DNA of 51,624 nucleotides from Actinobacteria bacterium HGW-Actinobacteria-2 (GTDB lineage Bacteria; Actinomycetota; Actinomycetes; Propionibacteriales; Propionibacteriaceae). Shown here piece after piece: positions 19,560 through 29,738 of the stretch. Every line of letters begins with the position of its first letter. Position 1 is the stretch's first letter. The stretch spans positions 1 through 51,624 of the forward strand of contig PHEY01000012.1 in assembly GCA_002841335.1 (NCBI GenBank), given 5' to 3'. The notes below the pieces were generated by a model. The model was not told where the DNA came from. It saw only the letters and a list, made by a program, of their open reading frames with translations, and made no database searches. A program made the translations under genes and the position numbers.

Positions 19560-20482
19560 CTAGAACTTCAGGTTGATGATCTTGTAGAGCCAGATGCCAC
19601 CGACGCTCATCATGACGGCGCCGGCGGCGAGTGCTGCCCACCCCAGTGGATCGGTGAACAGCAAGCTGATGTAGCTCGGACTGGCGATGAACAGGAAGCC
19701 GGCCACGGCGAAGGGCAGGGCCATCAAGATGATGGCTGACAGCTGACCGTCGGCCGCCAGCGACTTCACCTGGCCGCGGATCTCGGCCCGCTGGCGGATG
19801 GTTTTGCTCACCCCGTCGAGGACGTCGGCCAGGTTGCCGCCGACCTCACGGTTGATGCCGATGGCCTGGGTGACCCAGAAGAAGTCCTCGTTGCGCATCC
19901 GGTCGACCACGTCGTTGAGGGCGTCTTGCATGGACCGTCCGACCCGCACCTCGTTGGTCACGCGGGCGAGTTCCAGGGACGTCGGGGCCGAGCCTTCCTG
20001 GCCGATGGTGGCCAGGGCCTGCGGAAGGCTGTAGCCGGCGCGAAGGCTGCCGGCGAGCATCTGCAGGGTCTCATCGAGTTGCGACTCGAACTTGGCGCGC
20101 CGACGTCCGGCCATCACCGAGAGCGCCAGACGGGCGAGCACCGGGGTGATCAGCGCCATCAGGATGCCCAGCAGCAGCTGCCCGGTCACCAGACCGATGG
20201 CGAACATGGCCATGCAGGCGGAGAAGACGAGCACCACCAGTTCCTTCAACGGCGTGGTCACGCCCGCCTCTTCCAGAATGGCGCTGAAGGAGTTGCCGCG
20301 TCCGGAGAGGAACTTCTCCGCAGCATTGGTCGCGGCCTCGGCGGCGCGGCTCAGAGTGCTCCCGCCCGCGGTGCCGATACGGCGCCGCTCCAAGGGCACC
20401 TTGTGCTGCGGCAGCAGCATCAGCACGAAGAGGATGATCGACGCCACCCCGATCAGGGACCACGCCGCGATTAGCAGGCCAT

Positions 20483-20486
<4 letters not shown>
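19560..20486 (-). CDS. tadB: Type II/IV secretion inner-membrane platform protein TadB
   Basis: The 308-residue protein has N-terminal membrane helices, a T2SSF domain (DETLQMLAGSLRAGYSLPQALATIGQEG, MRNEDFFWVTQAIGINREVGGNLADVLD) and two C-terminal helices. The GTG start at 20486 forms a GTGA overlap with the tadA stop; GGGAG lies just upstream. It is the partner of TadC in the Flp pilus machine. Confidence 0.93.
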
Positions 20487-22035
<1,549 letters not shown>

Positions 22036-22039
<4 letters not shown>

Positions 22040-23232
22040 TCTTTATCCCCCTTCTTGCTGAAGTCGAGGAACCGGCGTCCCTTGGCTTCGGCCTTGTCGC
22101 CGGCGGCGACCATCTCAACCAGCGCCTTCAGCTGCTTGGCGACCGGATCCTTGCTCCCGGACTGCAGCAGCGGAACGCCCTGATTGGTGGAGATGGGCAC
22201 GGCGTTGGACTGAGGCACGGGGAAGTCGACCTTGCGGCCGATGGATGCCTCGACATCGGCGATCGACAGGCCACGGCTGGGGTGCATGAAGTTGAGCACC
22301 ACCGCACGCGAGTCGAGCACGATGCTGATGTCACGCAAGGTGTCGAGTTCCTTGCGCAGACCCCGGACGCCAGGGACGTCCAGGCTGGTGACCAGGACCA
22401 AGGTGTCGGTCTGGTCGAGCACGCTGAGGGTGTGTTCGCTCAGGCCCGGCGCGGTATCGACCACGACGTACTTGAACATCCCGGCGAGCATGTTCAACAG
22501 GTTGGCGATCTCCTTCGGTGCGACCGCGTCGGCGGCAGCCGGAGAGTCGGAACCGGGAACGACGAACAACCCGGTTTTGTGTTGGGTCAGGTAGGACTTC
22601 AGAGCCACCGAATCCCGGGACGCCGGCCCGTGGGCCATGTCGGGAAGGGAGAACTCACCGGAGATGTTGAGCGCGCTGGCCACGTCACCGAAGTGGATGT
22701 CGAGGTCGACCAGGACCACCTGGTTCGGTTCCTTCAGGGCCAACCCGACAGCGAGGTTGGTGGACACGGTGGTCTTTCCCACACCGCCTTTCGGCGAGGC
22801 CACCGTGACCACCTTCCCCCGCTGGGGTGCAGCACCCTGGGTACCAGGTTGCTGCCCTTCAGACGCGGCGTGGCTGGCGGCCCGCCCAAGCGCCTGACTC
22901 ATCTCCTCCAACGGAGCCATTGGGTGAACGATGTCGCGCACCCCGGAGCGCATCGCTGCCAGGCCGATTTCGCCGGCGCGGTCGCTCACCAGAATCACCG
23001 GGATACCGAAGCTCTGGTCGAGATCGGCAGCCACGAAGAGGGCGTCTTGGACGCGCTCAACAGGGTCCAACACCACCACGGTGGGCATGGGCGCATCGCC
23101 CAGCTCGGTCAGGAGTGCTTGGACGTTGGGTGGGAACACCTCAGGGGCGATCGGGAGCACATCGGGCCCCCACGCCTGCTGAACCAGTGAGACCACCCTG
23201 GAGTTACGACTGACTACAAGTGCGGTGCTCAT
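22036..23232 (-). CDS. tadZ: Pilus-localising ParA/MinD-like ATPase TadZ (CpaE)
   Basis: The 398-residue protein has an N-terminal receiver-like domain (about 1-125; LDPVERVQDALFVAADL) and a C-terminal MinD-type ATPase domain with deviant Walker A KGGVGKTT (148-155) and DLDIHFGDVASALN. Such proteins position the Tad machine at the cell pole. It starts 5 nt after the cpaB stop and overlaps tadA. Confidence 0.93.
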
Positions 23233-23237
23233 GGCGA

Positions 23238-23879
23238 TCAGCCGATCAGTTGTTTGACGTCGAGGGGCGTGGTGGCGCTCTGGTTCTTGGCTTCCTTGGC
23301 CAACCAGACCTGTCCGCTTTGCAGCGACAGCACGACGCGCTGAACGTCGGACGGCTTCAAGGCCAGGGTGACCATCCCTTCGGTGGAGCTCACCACCAGG
23401 ACGTTTTGCATCATCTGCTGGATCTTGCCGTCGTAGGTCAGGTAGATCGCGACGCGGCTACCAGCGGTCAAGGTTCCGCCGATCATCCGCTGCGGCTCCA
23501 GTGAGATGGTGACCTCCTGCATGTCGGCAGGGATCGTCACAGTGCCGTCCGGCGCCGTGCCGGGCTCGGCGAAGCGGGCGCTGATCACCTGCTCGCCGGG
23601 CTGCAGGGAAGTGGTGGTGGACATTCCGGCCACCTGGTCAAGGGAAGTGAGCGCGCCCGGAACCACCGCGACTTGCGGGATCTGGCGCTTCTCGACGGAC
23701 CCGACCAGTTCACTGGCCAGGACGCCGGCCTTGACCGGCTGGGTGACGACGAGGACATCGACGGGCTGCTGGCCCGCCATCGCGCGACTGTCGGCAGTGG
23801 CGACGTAGTTGAACAGCAGCACCGCGCCGATGCCGGCGAGGATCACTGCTGCGATAGCTGCGATGAGACGACGTTGCAT
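23238..23879 (-). CDS. cpaB: Flp pilus assembly protein CpaB/RcpC
   Basis: The 213-residue protein has one N-terminal membrane anchor (LIAAIAAVILAGIGAVLLF), then a SAF-like domain (PVDVLVVTQPVKAGVLASELVG) and a CpaB C-terminal domain. In Gram-negatives it works near the secretin; here, with no secretin, it probably acts in the cell wall. The start at 23879 (MQRRLIAAI) is chosen from the membrane helix; no strong Shine-Dalgarno sequence is visible. Confidence 0.9.
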   Translation of the reverse strand: MQRRLIAAIAAVILAGIGAVLLFNYVATADSRAMAGQQPVDVLVVTQPVKAGVLASELVGSVEKRQIPQVAVVPGALTSLDQVAGMSTTTSLQPGEQVISARFAEPGTAPDGTVTIPADMQEVTISLEPQRMIGGTLTAGSRVAIYLTYDGKIQQMMQNVLVVSSTEGMVTLALKPSDVQRVVLSLQSGQVWLAKEAKNQSATTPLDVKQLIG

Positions 23880-24193
23880 GTGGGAAAACCGCCTGTTCTC
23901 AGAGGGTGAGGGGCGAGGTGATCGCCCGGGGCCTGAGGTCACCGCCAGTGACGTAGGCCCTGATCTTCTGTTGTGCTTTGAACTCGCCCGCCTTCTTTGT
24001 CATCCATTCGGGTGACTCAAGAGATGTGCTATTGCGAGTCGAGGCTTGGGGGCGGTGACGCTTTTGTCACCAGTTCGGGGGACAGGAATTATTGGGAATA
24101 TTCCTGGCGTGGGGTATTTGGATTGCCGTAAGCGAGCCGTGAGGCACTCCAAGCGGGGACTCGGAGTGCCTCACACAGGCTTGGAACCGCTGG
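23880..24193. other. flp-cpaB spacer
   Basis: 314 bases without a gene. It holds the stem after flp (24139-24174), a perfect GGTGAC/GTCACC hairpin (24054-24071) that includes a TTTTGTCACC motif like those upstream of flp, and the palindrome GGAATATTCC (24095-24104). A promoter for the cpaB-tadV part may lie here; none is certain. Confidence 0.5.
24139..24174 (-). terminator. Stem-loop after flp (partial terminator or stabiliser)
   Basis: A perfect 12-bp stem (GTGAGGCACTCC 24139-24150 with GGAGTGCCTCAC 24163-24174, loop 12 nt) starts 19 nt downstream of the flp stop. There is no T-tract. Such a stem between pilin and assembly genes usually lets the abundant pilin mRNA end or be protected while some transcription reads on. 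Confidence 0.7.
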
Positions 24194-24370
24194 TTAGATC
24201 TGCTGGTTGACGTTGGCGAACATGGTGCTCAGGTTGCCGCCCAGCAGGGTCACAACGGTGATGATCACGGCGGCGATCAGGGCGACCATGATGCCGTACT
24301 CAACGGCGGTCGCGCCCCGCTCCTTGGTGGAGACGACGGAGCCGACGATCTTGGCGGGCAGGTTCTTCAT
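24194..24370 (-). CDS. flp: Flp-type pilin
   Basis: The 58-residue prepilin has leader MKNLPAKIVGSVVSTKERG, predicted cleavage after G19, then ATAVEYGIMVALIAAVI with Glu at mature position +5 and a single hydrophobic helix. Mature length is about 39 residues. The ATG at 24370 follows GAAAGG. A TTGACA box on the minus strand (24478-24473) may be its -35, with only a weak -10. It is the major pilus subunit, processed by TadV (17999-18649). Confidence 0.93.
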   Translation of the reverse strand: MKNLPAKIVGSVVSTKERGATAVEYGIMVALIAAVIITVVTLLGGNLSTMFANVNQQI

Positions 24371-24729
24371 GGGAGTGAGCCTTTCAGAGTGGGATAGGTT
24401 TCCGCGTTGCTCACCGACTGCCATCCAGACCGGGGAGCATCTGATGCAAGGATTGCACCGGCTCAGAAGCGGTGTCAAAAGGTTTTCCGGGGTTGTTTTC
24501 ATTCACACCGAACCCGTCCCCTTTAGGGTGACTCATTTCTTCGACATTTGTCCCCCGCGGGGGGACCAGAGGCCTCATTCATACCCCCACAAGGGTGACC
24601 GGATGGCTCAGCGGCAGCCGAGAATCTCAACCACGTGGTGAGGTCCGGCGCCGGGTCGACAGCCGGCCAGGATCATCCAACAGGACGAACCTTGGGCCGA
24701 GATCGTCGGATCGCTTCAACTTCCGCGCA

Positions 24730-24750
24730 GCGCGTGCGCGTGCGCGCGCG
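24730..24750. repeat. Alternating purine-pyrimidine tract (possible Z-DNA)
   Basis: A 21-nt run of strictly alternating G/C/T-G steps, GCGCGTGCGCGTGCGCGCGC plus a final G. A shorter relative, GTGCGCGCGCG, follows near 24786. Both lie between the two arms of the tad locus. Confidence 0.6.
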
Positions 24751-25099
24751 ACTCCCTCGATCCGCGGCAGCCGGGGGCCCGAGTGCGCGCGCGATCGAGT
24801 CCGGCTGCGGCACCGAAGCCTCAGTCGGGAGGGGGTGGTGTGACCCGGTTGTGGTGATGGGCGAGGAACATAAGCGATTGCGGTGATCCGACGACCGCGG
24901 CGACCGGGCTTGACCGGTGTCGAGGTGGACGCGTGTCGAACGGTGTGCTGTGTGGGGTCGGCCGGCAGTGACCCGCCGGAGCCGGAGCCGCGCAGCGGTG
25001 CTGGCGGCCGCCACTGTGCAGCGATCCGGCGGCTGAGCCGGTAGCTGACGACGGCGCTGGCGCGCGAGGGAACCCGATGGCGGCCAGGGGGTGTCCTCC

Positions 25100-25115
25100 A
25101 AATGGGTGACAAATG
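25100..25115 (-). promoter_or_regulatory. Repeated 16-bp motif CATTTGTCNCCCATTT, single copy
   Basis: On the minus strand this reads CATTTGTCACCCATTT. It differs at one base from the copy at 25189-25204. Related half-motifs lie at 24545-24556 and 24063-24071. Candidate operator for the divergent tad genes. Confidence 0.5.
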
Positions 25116-25176
25116 CTCGATCGGAGCCGGTGGCAGAAAAAGGAAATACGACAAGCGGTGAGCTCCCATGACGCCG

Positions 25177-25204
25177 CATTTGTCGCCCAAATGGGGGACA
25201 AATG
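25177..25204. promoter_or_regulatory. 28-bp palindrome built from two CATTTGTC motifs
   Basis: CATTTGTC at 25177-25184 and GACAAATG at 25197-25204 form perfect outer arms; 24 of 28 positions are symmetric. It lies 265 bp upstream of tadE. It looks like a dimeric regulator's binding site; the regulator is unknown. Confidence 0.6.
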
Positions 25205-25385
25205 AAACCGCTTCGTGGGCTGGGGGGTTCTGGGGTCTGTCGTTGGGGCCCGGACGGACCGACCAGCATATCGCTGTGACTAGGTAAGATGCGCCAGTAT
25301 GATGGATCATGTGCCCAAGCGGGTGACTGCCATCGAGTAGCCCATAAGTGCTAGCTATTGAGCCATTTCGCAGCCCTACGATGCG

Positions 25386-25415
25386 TTGACACCGTTTGTT
25401 GAGCCGCCATAGACT
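25386..25415 (+). promoter_or_regulatory. Predicted promoter of tadE-tadG
   Basis: TTGACA (25386-25391), an 18-nt spacer and TAGACT (25410-25415) lie in an AT-richer stretch 53 bp before the tadE start. Match to sigma-70-type consensus only. Confidence 0.5.
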
Positions 25416-25468
25416 CCGATTAGAATTCTGTGAGAGAACTACTCATCTCAACGCATTGAGGGGACCTG

Positions 25469-25933
25469 ATGCGCAAACTACTGGACCGCGCCCGTGAGCG
25501 CGGCGCCGCGGCGGTCGAGTTCGCACTGGTGCTTCCGGTGTTGGTCATGATCCTGATGGGCATCATCGACTTCGGCATGGTGACCAACGCCCAGGCGATC
25601 GTGGCCAATGCCGCTCGTGACGGCGCCCGGTCAGCCAGCATGGGAGCCAACTCGAGCGTGTCGTGTCGGACTGCGGTGAAGGCTGCCACCACCTTGCTCG
25701 GCTCCGCCGACACCGGTGACTGCTCGACGTCGGTACCGTCGGTCGCGGTCACCTGCCTCGACCCCGACGGCAACGCGTGCGTGAGCACCTTTGATACTTC
25801 GCGGGCGATCGGTGGAACTGTTGTCGTGGCGGTGACCTACACCTACAAGTGGGTCTCGCCGGCGGTCTTCGGCCTCCCGGGCCAGACGACCATCACCAAG
25901 AAGGCATACATGAGAATCGAGACGCTGTCATGA
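25469..25933 (+). CDS. tadE: TadE-family pseudopilin
   Basis: The 154-residue protein has a prepilin-like start, RERGAAAVEFALVLPVLVMILMGIIDFG, the hallmark of TadE/TadF proteins, with Glu after the Ala-Ala-Val. The remaining ~110 residues are extracytoplasmic and contain four Cys. ATG at 25469 follows GAGGGGAC. Likely a minor pilin processed by TadV. Its stop overlaps the next start (ATGA). It lies on the strand opposite to flp. Confidence 0.88.
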   Translation: MRKLLDRARERGAAAVEFALVLPVLVMILMGIIDFGMVTNAQAIVANAARDGARSASMGANSSVSCRTAVKAATTLLGSADTGDCSTSVPSVAVTCLDPDGNACVSTFDTSRAIGGTVVVAVTYTYKWVSPAVFGLPGQTTITKKAYMRIETLS

Positions 25934-27597
25934 CCATCAGGGGTCCGCGCGGACGCCGAGCGTGGCAGCGGGTGCGGCGAGTCGTCGCTGATGGCGAGCG
26001 TGGCGCGACCGCTGTGGTGGTGGCGTTGTCGCTGATCATGCTGATGGCTGCCGGTGCGTTCGGCTACGACGTCGCGAAGCTGTACTACGAGCGCCAGCAG
26101 CTGCGCAATGCCGTCGACGCGGCAGCGCAGGCTGGTGCATCCGGCCTGACCGACACCTCGACGGCCACGGCCCTGGCGATCCAGTACGCGAACTGGAACT
26201 TCCCCGGTCTGGGCCTTACCGCGTCCGACATCACCTTCTTCTGTGTGGTGAAAAACGCGGTAGGTACCGCGGCGGGGGGTTACCCGGACCCGGCGCAGGT
26301 CGGCGCGACGAGGACCTGCGAGGGTAAGCCCGGCTGGACCAACGCCGATGCAAAATGCAGCGACACCTCCTGCGCGATCCCCTGCAACAGTGGCCAGAAG
26401 TGCAACTCGATACAGATCAAGAAGTTCCGGAATGTCGACTTCTTGTTCGGCCCGGCGATCAGCATCGCCAGTGGCTCGACCGGCGAAGTTCGGACGTTGT
26501 CCTGCAAGGGCTCCTGTGGTGGCACGCCCGCACCGAACCCGATGAACGTGGTCGTGATGGCTGACCGCACACCGTCCATGTACCTGACCAACCACAGCAA
26601 TGCCGACTTGAACGCCCTCAAGTCGGGGATTCAGTCGATGCTGGGCACGATGAACCCGTCACAGCAGTATGTGGCCTTCGGCGCAATCCACAAGAGCGAA
26701 GCCGATGGTTCTGCCGCACCGCTGCGGTCGGGCGGGAAGATCTTCACCGAGACCAGTACGACGGCTGAGGTGCCCTACTGCACGCGGTATCGGTTCGGGG
26801 TCTGTACTAGATGGAGTTCCAAGACGGTGACCACCACCACCGCCAACGACGTATTCACCGGATCGTGGGTACCGATCGGGTTCTCCAAGGACTACCAGAA
26901 CACGTCGTCGCGGCTGTACACAAACGTCGCCAACCTGTCCTACTCGAACTTCACCACCTCGGGCAGCTGGTTCTACAACGATCTGTTGCGATCGGACGGC
27001 AGCTACGACGACCATGGCACCACCGGTACGCATCTGGCGTCCGCGATGAAGGGTGCGGCTCAGTACCTGCTCACCAATGTGACGTCGGACAACCTGGTCA
27101 CCAGTTTGGAGGACGGAACGCGAGCCGACCTTGGCGTCAAACCGCGCAACGTGATCGTCTTTGAGACCGACGGTCAACCGGCCGAGATCATGAACAATGC
27201 AACCTCCGACTCGTCCCCAGCCCTCTCACTGGACAACGGCGACGACATCGGGGCCTCAAGTAGCGTCTACCAAGGTTGCAGGAACCTGGACACGGTTGCT
27301 GCCGCGGCCAAGGCCGCAGGAATCACGATCGTCACCATCGGGTATGGGTCGGCGCTGACCAACGGTTCGTGCGGCGGCGGCCTCTCGGCCGCCGAAGCGC
27401 TCGCACGAGCGGCTTCGACTCAGGACTCGGTTACCGGCACCGGCGCCGCCGGCAGCACCTGCGCGGACGAGAACACCGACGGCGACTACTACTACTGCGC
27501 CAACAACAGTCTGGAGTTGGAGAAGGTGTTCGCCGCAGCGATGGGTTCGTTGACCGAAGGTACGAAGTTCATGTCGATCCCTGGGGTCGGCGACTAG
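25930..27597 (+). CDS. tadG: TadG-like protein with vWA domain
   Basis: The 555-residue protein begins with a TadE-type membrane helix (ERGATAVVVALSLIMLMAAGAFGYDVAKLYYERQQL), a region with several Cys (about 100-190), then a von Willebrand A domain starting NVVVMADRTPSM, with VIVFETDGQPAE later in the fold. The MIDAS motif DxSxS is changed to DRTPS. Probably a surface adhesin or pilus-associated protein anchored in the membrane. ATG at 25930 overlaps tadE. Confidence 0.88.
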   Translation: MTIRGPRGRRAWQRVRRVVADGERGATAVVVALSLIMLMAAGAFGYDVAKLYYERQQLRNAVDAAAQAGASGLTDTSTATALAIQYANWNFPGLGLTASDITFFCVVKNAVGTAAGGYPDPAQVGATRTCEGKPGWTNADAKCSDTSCAIPCNSGQKCNSIQIKKFRNVDFLFGPAISIASGSTGEVRTLSCKGSCGGTPAPNPMNVVVMADRTPSMYLTNHSNADLNALKSGIQSMLGTMNPSQQYVAFGAIHKSEADGSAAPLRSGGKIFTETSTTAEVPYCTRYRFGVCTRWSSKTVTTTTANDVFTGSWVPIGFSKDYQNTSSRLYTNVANLSYSNFTTSGSWFYNDLLRSDGSYDDHGTTGTHLASAMKGAAQYLLTNVTSDNLVTSLEDGTRADLGVKPRNVIVFETDGQPAEIMNNATSDSSPALSLDNGDDIGASSSVYQGCRNLDTVAAAAKAAGITIVTIGYGSALTNGSCGGGLSAAEALARAASTQDSVTGTGAAGSTCADENTDGDYYYCANNSLELEKVFAAAMGSLTEGTKFMSIPGVGD

Positions 27598-27619
27598 TAA
27601 GGACCGTTTCCACGGCGGT

Positions 27620-27647
27620 CGGGGTCACTTCTGATGGAGTGGCCCCG
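27620..27647 (+). terminator. Terminator-like hairpin after tadG
   Basis: CGGGGTCA (27620-27627) pairs with TGGCCCCG (27640-27647), with one T-G wobble and a 12-nt loop, 22 nt after the tadG stop. It lies between convergent genes. Confidence 0.5.
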
Positions 27648-27713
27648 GCTGTCGTTTGTGCGCCGACACGCCCGACTCCGGCACGCCGGTCACGGTGGTC
27701 GGCCTCGGCTGAG

Positions 27714-28550
27714 TCAGGACAGGAAGGTCACCACGGCGGACGTGATCGCCTCGGCGGCTTGGGTGCGGAAGCCCGCCGAGGTGAACAACTTGGCGTCGGT
27801 GGCGTTTCGCATGTTGCCCAGCTCGATCATCACCGCGGGATGCCGGGCAAAGTTCAGCGTGCCCAGATCGGAACGGAAGCTGTAGGCCGTCCCCTTGCCG
27901 ATGTAGTTCGACCGGGGCATTGCGGTCTTGGTCTGGAGGGCGTTGCGCACGTCGGTGGCCAGCCTCTTCGATTCGCTGATCACGCCGGCGCCGCCCTGCA
28001 TCGCGGTGGAAACGATCACGTGGAAGCCCCGGTGTCCCCTGCCGAGGTCTCCGTCCGCATGCAGCGAGATCATCAGGTCGGCAGGGGTGCTGTTGAGCAG
28101 GTCGGCGCGGTGGTTCACGCACAGCTTGTTCGACGCGGTGCGGTCGTCAGTACGGGTCAGCAGGACCGTTGCGCCCTGGGCGCGGAGCGCGGTGGCCAGG
28201 GCCTGGGCCTGGGCGAAGTTGTAGGCGTGTTCGGAGTAGCCGCGATTGGTCGCCGTCCCCGACGAGTTGCAGGCCTTGGTGCCACCACGACCGTTGGGCA
28301 CCTTGTGGTAGCCCCACTTCTTGGACCAGCCACCGGTGTGCCCCGGGTCGATCACGATGGTCCGTCCCACCAGCGCGGCGTCCGGGACCGGCGAGGTGGA
28401 CGGGGTCGGGTCGCTGCTCGGTTCGGCCACGCTCATGGGAGCGGTCGGCATCGGTGACGCGCTCGCTGCGGTGGCCACCCGGGCGCAACCGCCCGCGACC
28501 AGGACCGCGGCCACGCTGCAGCCCACCAACACCGTCGTCACACCTCGCAT
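27714..28550 (-). CDS. N-acetylmuramoyl-L-alanine amidase (Amidase_3)
   Basis: The 278-residue exported protein cleaves the amide bond between MurNAc and the stem peptide. It has a signal sequence (MRGVTTVLVGCSVAAVLVAGGC; a weak lipobox, so it may be lipid-anchored), a Ser/Pro linker, then the Zn-amidase domain: DPGHTG (first His), Glu in SEHAYNFAQA, ISLHADGD (second His) and catalytic Glu in MIELGNMRN. ATG at 28550 is chosen as the start of the signal; the frame is open further but not coding. It is divergent from a small acetyltransferase gene. Confidence 0.9.
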   Translation of the reverse strand: MRGVTTVLVGCSVAAVLVAGGCARVATAASASPMPTAPMSVAEPSSDPTPSTSPVPDAALVGRTIVIDPGHTGGWSKKWGYHKVPNGRGGTKACNSSGTATNRGYSEHAYNFAQAQALATALRAQGATVLLTRTDDRTASNKLCVNHRADLLNSTPADLMISLHADGDLGRGHRGFHVIVSTAMQGGAGVISESKRLATDVRNALQTKTAMPRSNYIGKGTAYSFRSDLGTLNFARHPAVMIELGNMRNATDAKLFTSAGFRTQAAEAITSAVVTFLS

Positions 28551-28664
28551 GAGCCACAGTGAAGCACGGATGCTCCCGCCCGGCCACGTCGGCGAGGAAA
28601 GACTCGACCAGCGCTCCACCCCGCTCGTCCCAGGGCCGGGTAGGGTCGATCGGAAGGAGGGCAC

Positions 28665-28949
28665 ATGGAGTTCAGACACGATGCCGACCAGCACTGTTAC
28701 CAGGCGTTCGAGGACGGTGCCCTGGTAGGTGAGGTGCACTACCGGCTGTCCGACGCGGTCGCCGACTTCGACCACACCTCGGTGCCGCCCGAACACGAGG
28801 GCAAGGGCATCGCCGGACGCCTGGTTCAGTTCGCTCTGGACGACGTCCGTGCCGCCGGAGCCTGGCGGGTCAAGGGCACCTGCCCCTACGTGGTGCGCTG
28901 GCTGCAGCGCCATCCCGACTACGCCGACCTCGTGGTCGACGGCAGCTGA
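28665..28949 (+). CDS. Small GNAT-like N-acetyltransferase (YjdJ type)
   Basis: The 94-residue protein has the acetyl-CoA loop PPEHEGKGIAGRLVQFALDDVR and the C-terminal CPYVVRWLQRHPDYADLV typical of the minimal GNAT group that includes human GTLF3B/E. coli YjdJ. ATG at 28665 follows GGAGGG. Substrate unknown. Confidence 0.9.
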   Translation: MEFRHDADQHCYQAFEDGALVGEVHYRLSDAVADFDHTSVPPEHEGKGIAGRLVQFALDDVRAAGAWRVKGTCPYVVRWLQRHPDYADLVVDGS

Positions 28950-28987
28950 TCCTGCCCCTGACGGGGACGCCGCGGGCGGGCGGCAGT

Positions 28988-29023
28988 GGTTTCGACACGC
29001 GGCTGCGCCGCTGCGCAACCAGC
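28988..29023. repeat. Intergenic palindromic repeat, copy 2
   Basis: GGTTTCGACACGC (28988-29000) followed by an inner GGCTGCGCCGCTGC hairpin and GCAACCAGC. It belongs to the same family as the copies at 3243, 44071 and 48579. It lies between convergent genes. Confidence 0.75.
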
Positions 29024-29060
29024 AGGGAGTGCGGCTGAGACGCGCACCACCGGCCCAGAT

Positions 29061-29663
29061 TCAGAACAGCTCCACCCCTTCGCGGGAGACGGTAAAGCCC
29101 GCGCCGACGGCGATGTTGCCGCAGGTGATGTCGCCGGGCCGGCTCAGGCACAGGAAATCCCCGGCGATCAGCTTCTTACCCACCGGCAGGGTCACCCGGG
29201 TGCGGCCCGCCTGGGTCACGGTCGGGAAGCCGGTGTGCTGCCACCACCGGGTCGACGGCAGGTTCGGCTCCGGAGCGGCAACCACGTCATCGGCGCAGAT
29301 CCAGCCGGAATCGTCGGTGACCACCAGTGCCGACGGCGGCAGCGTGGAGCCCGGGCATTCGTCCTCGGTGCTGGGCACCGCACCACTGAAACCTGTGGGC
29401 AGGTCGCAACGGGCGCCGTCCACGCTGACCATGCAGATGATCTGACCCGACGGTGAGGTGAAGGCGTTCACCTCATGGGAGCTGACGTCGAGGGCATCGG
29501 TGGCATCGAGCGGATCGGGCTCCTCCGACGGGCTGGCGCTGGAGCGCGGCGCCGACGGCGCCGGGACGATGTTGGTGGGCAGTGGGATCGGGAACCCGAG
29601 GCCGCATCCGGCCAGCACCGCGCAGAGCACGAGGATGCCACCAAGGCGGACGAGCAGTCGCAT
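29061..29663 (-). CDS. Cys-rich lipoprotein, paralogue A
   Basis: The 200-residue lipoprotein starts MRLLVRLGGILVLCAVLAGC (lipobox LAGC) with a Pro/Ser linker. The mature domain carries Cys residues in a fixed pattern (ICMV, RCDLP, ECPGS, ICADD, LCLS, TCGN) and a motif LPVGKKLIAGDFLCLS. It is clearly homologous to the next gene upstream (29739-30368). ATG at 29663 follows AAGGG. Likely surface-exposed with disulfides; function unknown. Confidence 0.85.
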   Translation of the reverse strand: MRLLVRLGGILVLCAVLAGCGLGFPIPLPTNIVPAPSAPRSSASPSEEPDPLDATDALDVSSHEVNAFTSPSGQIICMVSVDGARCDLPTGFSGAVPSTEDECPGSTLPPSALVVTDDSGWICADDVVAAPEPNLPSTRWWQHTGFPTVTQAGRTRVTLPVGKKLIAGDFLCLSRPGDITCGNIAVGAGFTVSREGVELF

Positions 29664-29738
29664 GGAACCCTTCTGGTGATCGGGCCTTGACGCACCCCGG
29701 TCAGACGGTGGGCGCACCCTCCGCCCGGGGCGTCGAGG

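Larger units (their letters stand above)
24371..25468. other. Regulatory region between the two divergent tad arms
   Basis: About 1.1 kb without a convincing gene; frames seen in it have no recognisable content. It contains repeated CATTTGTC motifs (24545-24556, 25100-25115, 25177-25204), alternating purine-pyrimidine tracts (24730-24750 and about 24786-24794), the GC palindrome CCCCCGCGGGGG (24552-24563) and an AT-rich promoter stretch upstream of tadE. Confidence 0.6.

Noticed and set aside
24627-25310. 227-codon minus-strand frame in the gap between the tad arms
   Set aside because: Composition is Arg/Pro/Ser-rich, no domain or binding site is visible, and apparent repeats in the protein reflect the repeated DNA motif CATTTGTC.
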